Source: Allolobophora icterica (taxonomy: Eukaryota; Annelida; Clitellata; Crassiclitellata; Lumbricidae). Taken from it: 64,000 nucleotides of DNA. Both the position numbers and the translations under genes were made by a program. Location: contig OY744608.1 in assembly GCA_963556255.1 (NCBI GenBank), positions 4,712,367-4,776,366 of the forward strand, read 5' to 3'. Position 1 is the stretch's first letter; each line of letters begins with the position of its first letter. Of the stretch, positions 1 to 13,227 are shown piece after piece. The notes under the pieces were generated by a model. That model ran no database searches and was not told the origin of the DNA. It saw nothing but the letters and a program-made list of their open reading frames with translations.

Positions 1-1810
1 GTTGCGCAACTTGAACAGAAATTTGCGGGCGTTGAAGACTGGACTTTTGGTTAGAAGACACCAAATTAACACTAGATTGTCGCCGAGACACCTTTAAACC
101 AGTTTCTAATCAGACCCTATTTAACCTTCAATTTGTTCGAATACCATCTTATAAGGTGTCGTTAAACACTGGAAACTATTACTTTATAGCGTTGCTTTCC
201 GATGCTATATAGTCATATAATGCATTCGATCGTAAAGACTCAACTGTGTATTCGTCCATACTGTGAAATCATTTTCCTATCAACGTCAACGGCTATTGTT
301 GCGTACGATGTTGTTAAAGTGTTGAATCCGATCGTTAATGCCATCAAAACACAAGAAGTGAATGACTGATATAAGGAATAATGTCATCTAATATGGCAGC
401 CGCAAGATGTCGCTAATCAATCAATGTAACCACTACAAATGGATAATAAATCAACCTGTGCTTCGACACCTTTATAAAGGGTTCATGAGGCGGTATAAGA
501 ATAATCAGTTTCGATGTCATTCTGTTTTACAGCCTTCATTGAGTTGGTTGTTGAAGTTTAGATAAAGTAGTAAGTAGAGCGACAATATACATTTTACAAC
601 GCCGCTGGCTTAACTGTGGTAGTGCCAGTCCAAAGCCTGGAGACAGCAGAAGGGCGACGCTATTCTATTTTTTAAAGAAACAGTGTCGTTAAACAGTAAT
701 TTACTAACAACGATTCAAAATCATCAACATTGGCTGAAGCTTCACTCCAGAAACTATAGCTAAAGATGATCGATTGAAAGCAACGTTGGCTCGAAGCCTA
801 CTTACTAGACAGCAATCTCTTAAGCTGGCCTGAGAGGCAGCCATGGCTATGAAGCGTAAGCAGTTTCATTTTGCTTAACCTCGGTATACATAAGGACCGT
901 TGGCCAGTCATCCTCCTCATCTTCCCAGGAAAAGTTCACTCAATTAATAATTTCTCCGGCGGTAATTTAAATCCCAACGTGTTCTTTTACAGGGCAGCAA
1001 CTTAACCAGTCGCTTAGAAACCTTTAAAACGCTTGGATCTGAATACATAATATAGTTCAGTTAGCAAAAGTTATTTAATGCATCATGACACAGAAAAATA
1101 TAAACCTCCGTGTAATAGTTATCATTTAGAAAGAGTGAACTTCAGCAGTATTAAGCCAAATAACTTCTGTAGAAATCAATTAGCTGCCATAAGTTGTGTT
1201 TAAGGTCTGAATCCAAAACTGATTTTAAGAAAAGAAACGAACACTATTCCCTTCGACTGATTTTATCTCTGTTAACATCATGAGCCTAGAATTCTCCCAA
1301 ATATACTCACGTTAACCAGTGAACGGCCTTCCAACGAACGAACTGCAATATAAAAAAAACTGAACTGAAAAGCAATAACCTTTCTTTTACCATTTAGTGA
1401 CGAGAGGGATTAGTTTTTTATACATTTTAGTACACGCTAGTTGTTAGAGTGTTAAAGACGTTAACGGCCAAAAAAGACATAATATATCTTTTAACATTGG
1501 AGTACTACTAGTAATCGGTCACTTGTATAAGACCAGGACTAATTATATCTGAAAAAAAGGGTGAGAATTGTTCAAAACAATGTTTCCTGTCCAACTCAAC
1601 TGCTTTTGTTGCCAATCAATGTCGTTGAAGTGCTGGATGCAATATAACTTCGCCACTAACCAACCAACCCAAGCAGTTTCTTACACACCTTTTTCAGTGG
1701 TGTACTATTCATATAAGTATGCCCAAAAACTTAAAAAGACCTATCTCAATTAAATTGTGTATAACAGTACTAGATGTTGCAGTCAACGGCTTCAAATCTA
1801 CCAATAAATT
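1..1810 (+). repeat. Background composite repeat, rearranged copy
   Basis: There is no gene here. The first 130 bases match the segments near 17465-17690, 46150-46330 and 63470-63650. Bases 140-480 match 15540-15900, 36060-36430 and 62060-62420. Bases 780-1700 match the SINE S1 plus following block seen near 26500-27430 and 39750-40600. Box 1 copies start at 87, 465 and 1684, and a Box 2 copy ends in GTCGTTAAAC near 694. The segment order differs from other copies of the background, so this stretch is rearranged. Open frames at 1568-2042 are short and chance-like. Confidence 0.6.
822..1015 (-). repeat. SINE S1 copy, diverged
   Basis: Family S1 is defined by the better copy at 22652-22909. 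This copy keeps the body (agctggcctgagaggcag at its left end, and the tcattttgcttaacctcgg block) and a worn tRNA-like head at the right. It lies in the same relation to its neighbours as the S1 copies near 10638, 26528, 39765 and 53528, so it was inserted before the background was duplicated. Confidence 0.6.
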
Positions 1811-2029
1811 TTTTTCCGGATATTTGTATAGCGCCTCTCGAAGTCAACTACTACTCAGATGCGCTCCCGACTACAGCATTGGTATACTGTGTCGGAGTTT
1901 TCACGCCGAAGCGCCACGAGCAATCGCGAGTGAAGGACTTGCCCAAGGTCCGTACGCAGCGGCTAGAGTGGGATTCGAACTTGTAACCCTCAGGTCAAAA
2001 GGCGCCGAAACACTGAGCCACCACGCCCC
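1811..2029 (-). repeat. tRNA-derived SINE (family S2)
   Basis: On the minus strand it starts with a tRNA-like head: an A-box-like TGGTGGCTCAGTG followed by a B-box-like AAGTTCGAATCCC. Next comes GACCTTGGGCAAGTCC, which resembles the core of CORE/MIR-type SINEs. It ends in a tail containing agcgcctct and tactcagatgcgctc. The tail matches the 3' ends of the LINEs at 58866-60196 and 37565-38201. A second, better copy is at 61361-61601. The flanks match 7190-7230, which lacks the insert. Confidence 0.75.
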
Positions 2030-2233
2030 ACTAACTAGCTAACTTCACCACTGCATGTAGTCGTATGGTGCAAGTCCGAATCCTGGATAAAGGGGAGGGA
2101 GACGTTAGTGACTGTTGTTATTACAAAGCGTCGTTAAAGAGAAACTACTACTAAGTTGACGTCGACAAAGATTTTTGCTGAACAGTTCTTACCGTTCGTA
2201 TGGCATAATACGGGCCTCATTCAATTAAATTAA
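2030..2233 (+). repeat. Background composite repeat
   Basis: This stretch resumes the background after the SINE. The run gtgcaagtccgaatcctgga, then gaggagggagacg and gcgtcgttaaa, is a Box 2 variant also seen at 7240-7350, 15070-15200 and 50240-50370. No gene is visible. Confidence 0.55.
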
Positions 2234-2298
<65 letters not shown>

Positions 2299-2309
2299 GA
2301 TTATTATAA

Positions 2310-2353
<44 letters not shown>
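2234..2353. repeat. (ATT)n microsatellite
   Basis: About 120 bases of nearly pure ATT repeat with a small interruption near 2299-2312. The Asn-rich minus-strand open frame over it is an artefact of the repeat. Confidence 0.95.
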
Positions 2354-2360
<7 letters not shown>

Positions 2361-2374
2361 ATTCGACGTTTAAC

Positions 2375-2945
2375 ATAGGGACCGGCGAAGCTTCGATATT
2401 CGATTGGAAAACGAATCAGAATGCGGTATTCGATTCGTTTCGAAAATGAAGTCATGATTCGAAAAATTTTCAAATCGTTTTTCGGAAAAATGATAACGAC
2501 TTTGTTGTAAACTAATTTTCTTAAAATTACTTTAAATTGGTTACTGCGCGTGGATTAGTTGCTGAATTTCTGCGTGCAACGCAGAACGCGACGACTGCAA
2601 ACTCTCTGGCAAGAAAGGGGTTTATAATTAGAAAGTTATACTCCGTTAAGATGTAGGCCCTATGTACAATAAAATAGCGGTTATGCAATTGGTACAATAA
2701 AGAATATACTTACTTTCTTAACCAATAAATTATTTGTGCTATTTTTAATTCTGTTAATTTGCTTAATGTTTATTTAATTGATCTTAAACTGCTGAAAAGC
2801 TATTGATATAGAGCCTATTGATACTGTGGTACGCCTGTGCTATCAAGCTTCATGAATCACACTGGTACCCACCGATTCAGTTCGAGATTTGATTCGAATT
2901 CGAGCTTTAACCCCCGCTTCGATTCGACTGAAAATTTAGTTTAAC
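2375..2945. mobile_element. Possible ATTCG-rich hAT-like MITE remnant
   Basis: Both ends are rich in ATTCGATTCG-type words: gaagcttcgatattcgatt near 2388 and cgcttcgattcgactgaaa near 2916. The arms are only roughly inverted and I see no clean target duplication. Similar words occur in hAT-type MITEs of many animals, but the class here is a guess. The interior is AT-rich with no coding sign. Confidence 0.3.
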
Positions 2946-3984
2946 GTCGTCTTATGACATCAGAGGCTTTTGACGACATTTCGAAAATGTATACAATGAA
3001 CCCAACATTTTGACTCACATCCCAGCATCATAACCAATCGATTACACACCTTAAAAACAGTTTCATGTGACCACATAATGAACTTCAGATGTAGGCCCTA
3101 TGTACAAGAGAAGGCGATGCATTATTTGTCCATGCGGTCGACGAGTATATATAGCGATGCTATGCGCATTTTAAAGGTGTTAAAGTAGATCTGGATTGAG
3201 CGCATATTCAACAGCTGAACCATCTCGACGAATTATTTTTACTAACTACAGAATTTGCTAAGTAATTACTAATATATTGGATTTTACTGTTGCTAAGTTT
3301 GTGCACAGGATTTATTCTTCGGTTCTCCAACTGATCATCACTGTTTTACGGCATTTCGTTCGGATGTATAGTCTTGGCCCACGTGACTGAATTAGGAGGT
3401 CAAACCTTCCTGATGTTTGATCGAGTGTGGGATCTAAAGACACTGAAGGCCAGTGGTTCCAAAACTTTAAATGGCCCGTCAAACCTTGCACGTGTTGAGA
3501 AATTTCTGGCCATTTTGTGTAAACCTCTTAATTTTTATCCCTGTTAACAGTTAAGAATGAAGTGTCATCGACGAATTTATCAGTATAATTAAAGGCGTGC
3601 ACTGGATATAGGTCAGATGAGTATATAGGTCAGATGAGTATATAGGTCAGGTGAGTATATAGGTCAGATGATTTTGTCGCAAATAAGACTGGGCCAATAT
3701 AGCTGAACCTGGAATAACTCTGTAGTTAATATACATTGGTATTAAGGAATTCCCATGTTGCCTAGTGATATGATCCCTATTCATAAGATAATGATAAAGC
3801 CAGTTATATATTTGGTCTGGAATATCAAGTTGTGTTCAAATCTGTGTGTGTATCAAATCTATGATGGCGATTACAGTCTTTATACATCTTCACGTAGGGA
3901 AATGACTGGGAAATGACTCTAGCCCAGTTCCACATGAAGAACCAGCCACCTCACTGTCCTTACACTTTTCAACTGGTGCATTGG
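2946..3984 (+). repeat. Background sequence, no gene seen
   Basis: AT-rich, non-coding. A minus-strand Box 1 lies at about 3135-3177 (tatatatagcg ... ttttaaaggtgtt). The rest is unassigned apart from the short tandem repeat at 3602-3668. Confidence 0.5.
3602..3668 (+). repeat. 17-bp tandem repeat, about 3.7 copies
   Basis: The unit ggtcagatgagtatata recurs head to tail, with one A-to-G change in the third copy. Confidence 0.85.
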
Positions 3985-4330
3985 GAGAGAGGATAGAGTA
4001 ATGGCAACACTCATGGCCAGGAGAGCATAAGGTATGCGGATCGATTCCCGTAACCCCCCCCCTCTAGGGCGACACCTTGCATGGCTGCCAAACCGTGTGT
4101 TTAATTAAGATATTGATTGTACTTTCATGCTTCAGTGTAATCTTACTGCGTCTGTCGGTTTGAAATATTAAAGAATATAATGATAATAATAATTATTATT
4201 ATTTAATGGTGCCTTGCATGGCTGCCAAACCGTGTGTTAATTAATATCTTGATTGTACTTTCATGCTTCAGTGTAATCTTACTGCGTCTGTCGGTTTGAA
4301 ATATTAAAGAATATGATTATTATTATAATA
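3985..4330 (+). repeat. tRNA-like SINE with duplicated 3' end (family S4)
   Basis: A B-box-like gcggatcgattcccg at about 4034 follows a weak A-box region. The body from ccttgcatggctgccaaacc to gaaatattaaagaatat ends in a TAA/ATT tail. That last ~105 bases appears twice, at about 4075-4180 and 4211-4315, separated by a tail-like run. This is either a 5'-truncated second copy inserted next to the first or a tandem 3' duplication. Confidence 0.6.
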
Positions 4331-6364
4331 GATATTTTCAAATTCTGCGCTTAAATCGATACACAGTGAGCTGTATTGTATCATACGAACGATGAGAGCT
4401 TTTCAAAGCAATTATCAATCGACGATAGATATCGTTACACTGTTGAAATCTCAACGAAATCCGTTTCTGCTGCTGAAATACCTACATCTACATGGACACC
4501 TTTAACATGGACACTTTTGAAACAGTACCGAAAACAGCATTCCTTTAAACACCTGTTTTAAATTTTTTATTAGCCTTTAAAGTTATTTAAAGCGCTGGTG
4601 AGATAGTCATCGATAATATGAAGCGAGTACTGTTCAAAATAATTCTTCCGAGGTGAATGGCCTTTGTTGCCATAAGAAGTCGTTAAACTCTAGATCAATA
4701 AATTAAAACATAACCAGTCTTGTAAGCCTTGTAAGGTTATAAGGGCAAAGTCAACGGCCCTGGCAACCACAAGCAATGGAAACATACCGTGCCATGCCAT
4801 AGGAACTGCTGTGTCATTGCTGCCGATGTCAAAGGCCTTTCTTTATATAATATGCCGCTAAGCTCTGTTCCAATGCAATCAATCGTAAATGCTATTGGTC
4901 TCGTAATAGAGCAAGTTCTTGTGTGTCCTCATTTACATTGTCTACCTTTGAACTTGAACGAGTGAATGCAGTGCATTGTGTGGGATCTGGCATTCTCTCT
5001 CTACATGTCTGAGCCATCGAAGTCGTCGCTTGACGACTTTATCTAACACAGTGTGTTTATGTTAACCAAGGACTATCATATGCTCATTATTTCAAAGTCT
5101 TGTGCACATCCATTGAGAAAAATCGAAATTCATCCATACGAGCGGATCCATATGTATTTTTATTTCATAATGAATTTGGTGAATAATTAGTGAACAAAAA
5201 CGAATTAAATAGTTTAATAAATAAATTTAATGAACCAATAAACGAACGAACGAATGAATGATGGAATGAGTGAACAAATTGGTGAAGGAATGAACGTGTA
5301 ACCGTTGAAGTAGATTATTTATGTAAACCCTAAATTCAAGTGTCGTGTCTGCGACTCAGTCTTGGGAAGAACAGCAGTCCTTAGACACCTCTTTTACATC
5401 GTATTATGCAATATAAGATAAAGACGAAAAAACATATTTTACATGTCCTACCTGTTGAACAAGAAAGGCTGAATAATGTCATAGGAATGATGAGAACTGT
5501 TCAGAATAATACCTGCGACGTCAACGGTTTACATAATTACCTCACGTCAACGGTTACTCATAATTATAAGTGAGAAACCACTAATTAGACCCAACATAAT
5601 TTCTGTCGACGTCAATGGCCTTTGGTGGCATAAGTTGTGGTTAAACTCTGGATCCAAAACTGATTTGAAACAAAGAAACAAATATTATTTCATTCGATTG
5701 ATTTTGTCTCTCTTAACATGTGTACCTAGAATCCTCTCACATATACGCATGCGAACTCACAAACGACCCGTGAAAACTGAACTTGAAGACAACTGAACCT
5801 TTCGTTAAAGACGTCTACGGTCACACAGTGTGGGAATTGTAGGTAAAAGTCTGGAGGGGTTAGACTTTGACGAGATTTGTCTATGCGGAGTTAAATATTT
5901 CATCCGCATTTTGCAAACTGAGAAATTTCAACAATACAGTAGAAAGGTTAAACTCATTAAAGTGATGAAATCACCAAATTTATTAGTAATTAACATGGTC
6001 ACAAATCTAACAATAAACCAGAGCATTACTTTACTAGTAACCCACAATGTGAAATGTGAAGGAAATGCTTAAAAATATGCACAAAATAATCACACTAGCT
6101 CAACTGAGGGGTTTGGAAGCGACCCCCTGGGGAGTACAATTACGACCTAACTTTGGGGGTCGTAAGAAAGATTTGGAGGTTGAACCCCCAACCGCCCGAC
6201 ATTTCTCACCATCACAGTCCGAAATCTAACAATAAACCAGATAGGTCTTTAAAATGTTCATGAGATGTCTTAAAAGCAGAGAACTGATGACTATTATACG
6301 GTCATATAAAACCGTTTTAAAGGTGTCCAATTGCACTCGTAAACTGCAACTTTCATCAAAACAG
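4331..6364 (+). repeat. Background composite repeat, no gene
   Basis: Contains Box 1-like starts near 4497 and 5382 and several Box 3 copies (for example gtcaatggcctttggtggc near 5611). Bases 5590-5830 are a worn copy of the block seen at 27130-27440. A minus-strand Box 1 ends at 6326 (tattatacgg ... ttttaaaggtgtc). The open frame at 5830-6072 has no recognisable motif. A G-rich stretch at 6110-6215 is unclassified. Confidence 0.5.
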
Positions 6365-6955
6365 AACGTATGGTTTCGCGTTCTTTGCCCCAATGGGCTG
6401 CCTCCATCCTTCTGCTTGCTCTTGTTGACTCCCGTCTTGACTACTTTAGTGCCCATTATACTGGTCTCCCAGCTGTTCCGGTTCGTTATCGGGTTCTCCG
6501 CGCTGCTGCACGACTCATTGGTCGCATTCCTAGATTTGGCCGGATCTCCGAGTTCACGCGGGAATTCCTGCATTGGCTTCCATTCCCAGTGTCGATCATA
6601 TATATAAGGTTTCTGCGCTGGATAGGCACTGTTTAGAGGGACTTGCAACTCCATACTTGCTGGAATTTTTTTTGCCCTACCTCTGTTGTCCTGCGGCGAT
6701 TTGCTCTTCGATCAGCCAACCAAGCTGAACACATGGTCCCTCGCTCGCGGACCGCAATCATGCAGCGTCGTTCCTTCTCGGTTGCTGGCCTGGAACGGGC
6801 TCCCATTGGCTCTCCGCGTCGTCCTTATGGGTCACTCTGCTATTTTTTATGCTAATTTAAAGACTGTTCTTTTTGGCCGTGGCTGGACTGCGAGCGCTTC
6901 TGAGTAGCATGCCTTGATGGGGCGCTGTATCAATATTCCGTAATAAAAATAATAG
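6365..6955 (+). pseudogene. CR1/L2-like LINE (family A), 3' end of ORF2, frameshifted
   Basis: Translated pieces in different frames match the end of the longer copy at 58866-60196. They include SRLDYFSAHYTGLP, RYRVLRAAARLIGRIPRFG, a tryptophan-centred LHWLPF-type motif, the closing WNGLP-like region and a final GWTASASE before a stop at 6907. A short 3' end with ggggcgct follows. The 5' part, including the catalytic reverse-transcriptase core, is absent, as is usual for LINE copies truncated at insertion. Several frameshifts make it non-coding. Confidence 0.8.
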
Positions 6956-8269
6956 CATCGTGCCGTTAAACAGTTAAACTGTTTAAAGCAATTTTTCCGA
7001 TACAGGTCAACTGCTTTTGTTGTCATTTAATGACGCTGAACTGCTGGATCCAGTCTAACTTTGCCACTAACGAACCAACCAAAGCGGTCCCTTACACACC
7101 TTTTTAGGTTTTATCATCGCCCTATAAGAAGCTCTAGAACCGCAACATGAGCAATTCATGAACATCGTGTAGCCTTGGATGTCACAGTTAACGGACTCAA
7201 ATCTACCAATCGATCAAATAACTAATTCCATCATTGCATGTAGTCGGATGGTGCAAGTCCAAATCCCAGATGAAGAGGAGGGAAAGCTAATGATTGTTGT
7301 TATGACACAGTGTCGTCGAACAGGAGCTACTACGAAACCAGTCTGAATAGCAGATATGGGTGAGATGTAATGTAAATCTCCGAAATTTCTCAGCGCCACA
7401 CAAAAGCCACGTCAGGGAGACCAGCTTATTCACCGGCGCTATATCAAATCAAATCCGCAATAGCCATATCCGCCTTATCCGTTCCGGTGCCAGGTCAGAG
7501 TCCGGGAGGTCAAGCCGAGGAGACAGCTATAGCGACTCCATTTTTTAGTCTCAGCACAGAACAGAGAAAGGTTTCTACATGAAACTTGTACTAAGTTTAT
7601 TTTATACTTTTTATATTCAACCGCCAATTAGGTAACCTTCACCAGTCAGGTGGTGCCAGTCCGAAGTCCGCCTAAAAGACGAGGACCGCCCTTATCATCT
7701 TCGTTATTAAACAGTGTCGATAAACAGCAACTACCTTCTATAATAGGTTGTTGGTTGCTATCATCCGCCCTGAAAACAACAAGATATCGCATAACGCTTT
7801 AATATTAAACTAATGCTATATCGTGTTATACTTAGACACCTTTAAATCTATTTTCAGAAGTTATATATTCAGTTAATTCAGCCGATCGTTATGTGTATTA
7901 TAAATAACATTAGATATGTTGCTTTGGGTGATGTGACATTACTGACATTGTAAGCTTATGTTTGACACCTTTACATGGTGTTATACGGACACTATAAGTT
8001 TATCGTTTTCTAGAAATTGTATTTGTGAATTGTCGTCAACGGCCATTGTTGCCAAAGGACGACGTTAAACTTTGGAATAATAATAATAATCGTTAACGTA
8101 AATCGCCCGAACTGCACTATGATGACCATACGATGCGACCTGCGAAAACTGTGCAAAGTAATTACAATGACTACACACCTATTTTAAGGGTAATATTCGC
8201 CCTATAAGTATAAGCAAATCTGCGCTAGGACTTTGATGCAATGAATGGTATACAATTGGGAACATAATT
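6956..8269 (+). repeat. Background composite repeat, no gene
   Basis: Box 1 copies start at 7095, 7835, 7964 and 8174. A Box 2 variant spans 7240-7320. Bases 7600-7860 match 17720-18010, 37040-37220 and 46575-46810. The short open frames here show no protein motif. Confidence 0.55.
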
Positions 8270-8474
8270 AACTTACATAATAACCGTTGTACGCGTGTCT
8301 GTCTGTCTGTGTGTCTGTCCGTCCCGTAACAAACACTATTGTGACGTCACTGTACTGCCGCCTTGGCGACGGTTGTCTTGACGACGGCTATAGGCCTATA
8401 ATATGACGTTATTGTTATCACTGCAATAATTATTGTTTTTTATATACCGTGATTTTTCACGGGTTACAGCTAGT
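8270..8474 (+). mobile_element. Mini-Helitron (non-autonomous)
   Basis: The 3' end has the Helitron signature: a 6-bp stem CCGTGA/TCACGG with a TTTT loop at 8447-8462, seven bases, then CTAG at 8470-8473 followed by T. A reverse-oriented copy at 57771-57972 shares the whole body, from cataataaccg at the left through cccgtaacaaacactattg and ttgacgacgg to the same end. There is no coding capacity, so it would depend on a helicase coded elsewhere. The exact 5' end is uncertain. Confidence 0.65.
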
Positions 8475-8989
8475 AAATAATATAATCATAGGTGTAATAC
8501 AAACTCCGTCAACACCCGTAATTCCAATACCGCCAGCAGGAGGTCGTATAATAAGGCTCTAGTAAAAATATCTCCCGACGTCAATGGCCTATATGTTGCC
8601 ATAAGATGTCGTTAAACTCTGGATCCTCCTCATTGCATAGCGATCGTCATCAAGCTCGTAAATCACAATAACTCAGCGCCATGGATTGGTCAGTGTATGG
8701 TAGATGTAATTAAATGCGCTAATTAATTATTAATTAATTAATAAATAATAACAGCAACAACAACATCGTCAACGTCATCATGGTACGAGGCACAAAAATT
8801 AGTAGGCCTAGCTGCAATTGCTTAACGACATCTTGTGGCCGTTGACTTTGACAGAAATTGTTTATAATGTACATGTTTCATGTGCGATTGATAATGTTTA
8901 CATGAAAATTATGACTTCAGCGGCCGATATTTGCCACGAGATGTCGTTAGTTAAATTAAAAAATAAAAGAATCATTAGGCTGCTTTTAA

Positions 8990-9825
8990 CCCTCGAATGC
9001 CCAAGGGGGGGTCCGACCGGACCCCAGACCCGCTTTTCACGGATAACTTTAGAACGGCTACGAAATTGTAGAAATGCTTTTAGGACATCCTAAAGCATTC
9101 AATTGGGCTTCGTATGTTATATTTTGCGTGATTATACTACCACCCTGTAGCCCACAACCATAGCATATACCAAGGACACCCCAAAGATATGCGGCTGATG
9201 GTCATACTGGCATATAGTTTGCCAACCCAGAAATAAATTATTTTAACGCACGTTATTGTGAAATACCATATATCAGTCGATTGCAAATTGAATTTGGGAA
9301 ATAACAAGCCAAATCCCGTAAAAATATTCCATTCCTGTACCCCACAACCATAGCATATACCAAGGACACCCCAAGATATGCGGCTGGTGGTCATACTGGC
9401 ATATGGTTTACCAACCCAGAAATAAATTTTTAGCGCAAGTTATTGTAAAATACCATATATCAGTCGAATGCAAATTGAATTTGGATTATAACAAGCCAAA
9501 TCCCGTTAAAATATTCCAATCCTGTACCCCACAACCAGAGAACAACTACATGCGTACAATTGAATACATGCGAAAAATCCCGAAATTGCAAAGAAACAAC
9601 AAAAGAGTAGGCCCCCTATTAAAGTTCAAATAAAGTTACACCAGGTGGCGCTATTGTGAAATACCATATATCAGTCGATTGCAAATTGAATTTGGATTAT
9701 AACAAGCCAAATCCCGTTAAAATATTCCAATCCGTTCTCCAGATATCACAATGAAAACATTGGGGTCCGGTCGGACCCCCCCGTTGGGCATTCGTGTACC
9801 AAAAAATAGCTTGGGCACTCGAGTG
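8990..9825. mobile_element. piggyBac-type MITE, copy 1
   Basis: TTAA flanks both ends (8986-8989 and 9826-9829). The ends are inverted: CCCTCGAATGCCCAAG at the left against ACTCGAGTGCCCAAG read inward from the right. Near each end is a palindrome of the form GGGGTCCGACCGGACCCC. The interior holds about 2.5 tandem units of about 190 bases (starts near 9151, 9341, 9528). There is no transposase. Background copies near 25757 and 52736 read ggc(a/t)gcttttaaaact across the site without an insert, which shows precise TTAA insertion. The second copy is 19765-20601. Confidence 0.92.
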
Positions 9826-10637
9826 TTAAAACTCCACCATTGCTGTTTGTGTTGGGGGTGGTGCAGGTCCAAAGCCTAGAATAACGCATCCCACCTTAGC
9901 AGCTCCTCTGCCTCCTTCTCTGCCTAGGATTCTGCCAACCGGACATTTGTTCTTGCATGACATCGCTGAGCCGTTGCCATGATGATTATTTTTGTTATTA
10001 TTTAATAATTAAAAATTAATTAGTTCATTTAATACCACAGACCACATAATGACCAACCATCAACCGCCTTGGACAGCGCTCTTGAATAAGCTGGTGCCCT
10101 GCGCTTAACTTTTGAGTTAACGCTTTGGAAATTCTAATCTTACTCCGCCACTCTCCTAGTTGTGGTAGTGCCAGTACCAAACCTGGAGAAAGGAGGATGG
10201 TGACGTTATTCGTTTTTCTTATGAACTACTAAACTAACATAAGAAACTCCATCACAGCAAGTAAACACTTTAAACTTTTACTGTACATGCTAACCATTGT
10301 AAAATGGTGGTTAGTAGTAATTTCCAGAGTTTAAGGACATCTTATGACTGCTAGGGCCGATGACTTCGTTCTCCTCTATTTTCCAGGCTTCGGACTGGCT
10401 TTAATGGCACGGGAGTAATTGAAAACAGTGTCGGAGTTTATAGTGAGAAGATTAACTTGAAATATACTTAGACACCTTTAAAACACATTAAAAAACTCTA
10501 TAATAAACGTCAATTTCGATACGATTTGCAATCAATGACAATCGGTTCTACTAAACACTGTAAATTAAAACAAAAAAACGATTGATTAAAATTAACATAG
10601 GTTCGCAGCCTACATACTAGACAGCAGCCGTTCCTGA

Positions 10638-10888
10638 AGCTGGTTTGAGAGGCAGGCAATGCCAGTCATGGGAATGAAACGTTGGCAGATTCATTTTGCT
10701 TAGCCTCGGCATATGAAGGCCGGTGTCCAATCAACCTCAACAGCACTTGATCTTCCCAGCGAGTATATACTCAATTGATAACTGTTTTCTCTCGGATAGC
10801 AAGTATAAGTCTTGAAATTCGAAAAACTTCTGCCGTGGAGGGAATTTGAACCCGGCATTTTGTTCTACAAGCCAACCAGTTAACACTT
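10638..10888 (-). repeat. SINE S1 copy
   Basis: Matches the S1 copy at 26528-26775. On the minus strand the tRNA-like head is at the right, with a B-box-like GGGTTCAAATTCCC over gggaatttgaaccc at about 10840. Confidence 0.7.
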
Positions 10889-10995
10889 TTAAACGGCTTG
10901 ATCTGACAATATAATAGATATCAGTTACCAAACTTAGCAACAGGAAAATCCAAGATCATAGAAATTACTTAGCAACGTCCGTAGTTAGTTATAAT

Positions 10996-11204
10996 CAGGG
11001 CTGTAGTGGTAAAATTAGAGGTGAGTATACGCTACCGGTTATTTTTCCAAAACAAATTAGAGGTGAGTATACGCTACAGTATTTTGTGAGTATACGCTGC
11101 AGTATTTTAATATAAATAAATATAAATATTTTGTGAGGTGAGTATACGGTCTCTAGAGATGAGTATACGCTGTATACCCGCGTATACCCTCGACTACAGC
11201 CCTG
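10996..11204 (+). mobile_element. hAT-type MITE with perfect 8-bp target duplication
   Basis: The 12-base terminal repeats CAGGGCTGTAGT are inverted at both ends. GTTATAAT flanks the element on both sides (10988-10995 and 11205-11212), the 8-bp duplication typical of hAT. The 209-bp interior contains gaggtgagtatacgct in several partial copies. A related copy at 32280-32813, in reverse orientation, has this interior expanded into a minisatellite. No coding capacity. Confidence 0.9.
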
Positions 11205-11212
11205 GTTATAAT

Positions 11213-11566
11213 TATTCATCGGTGACACAGCAGTCGCATAACGACAGACCTTATCGTTGACATGTGCAGAATTTGAGAAATACTTGAACACCTTTAAAAT
11301 GAGTTCATCAGTCGCTATACATATTCGTCCATAGCATTTAAAGTATGCCAACTTCGACAGCGGTGGTAGTCTGGCAGTGCCAATCCCAAGCTTGGATAAA
11401 AGAGAAGGGCGGCGCCAAATGATCTTTGTTTCACACAGTGTCGTTAAACTGAAACTAATACCACTCAAAGTAAATTATGACGACGTTAAATTTGCTATGA
11501 TCAAAAAAAGAATGCGAAGAAGAATGTGAAAATGCGATGGAGGAGGAGCAAGAGGAAGAGGAGGAA
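11213..11566 (+). repeat. Background composite repeat with Box 1 and Box 2
   Basis: A Box 1 at 11287 (aacacctttaaaatg, then CTATA 28 bases on) is followed by a Box 2 copy from about 11365 that ends in gtcgttaaac near 11448. No gene. Confidence 0.55.

Positions 11567-13227
<1,661 letters not shown>

Larger units (their letters stand above)
8475..10990 (+). repeat. Core block of composite repeat, copy 2
   Basis: The block starts near 8630. It runs through ggtacgaggcacaa (8782), the TTAA site now filled by a piggyBac MITE, the Box 2-like segments near 9850 and 10160, Box 1 at 10471, and SINE S1 at 10638-10888. The same order occurs at 25511, 38848, 47806 and 52508. Confidence 0.8.

Noticed and set aside
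6226..6654. 142-aa minus-strand frame
   Set aside because: It is antisense to a LINE ORF2 remnant and shows no motif of its own.
9403..9633. 76-aa frame conserved at 20179-20409
   Set aside because: It lies within the piggyBac MITE; the two copies are similar because the whole element is nearly identical. No domain and no sign of selection beyond the DNA.
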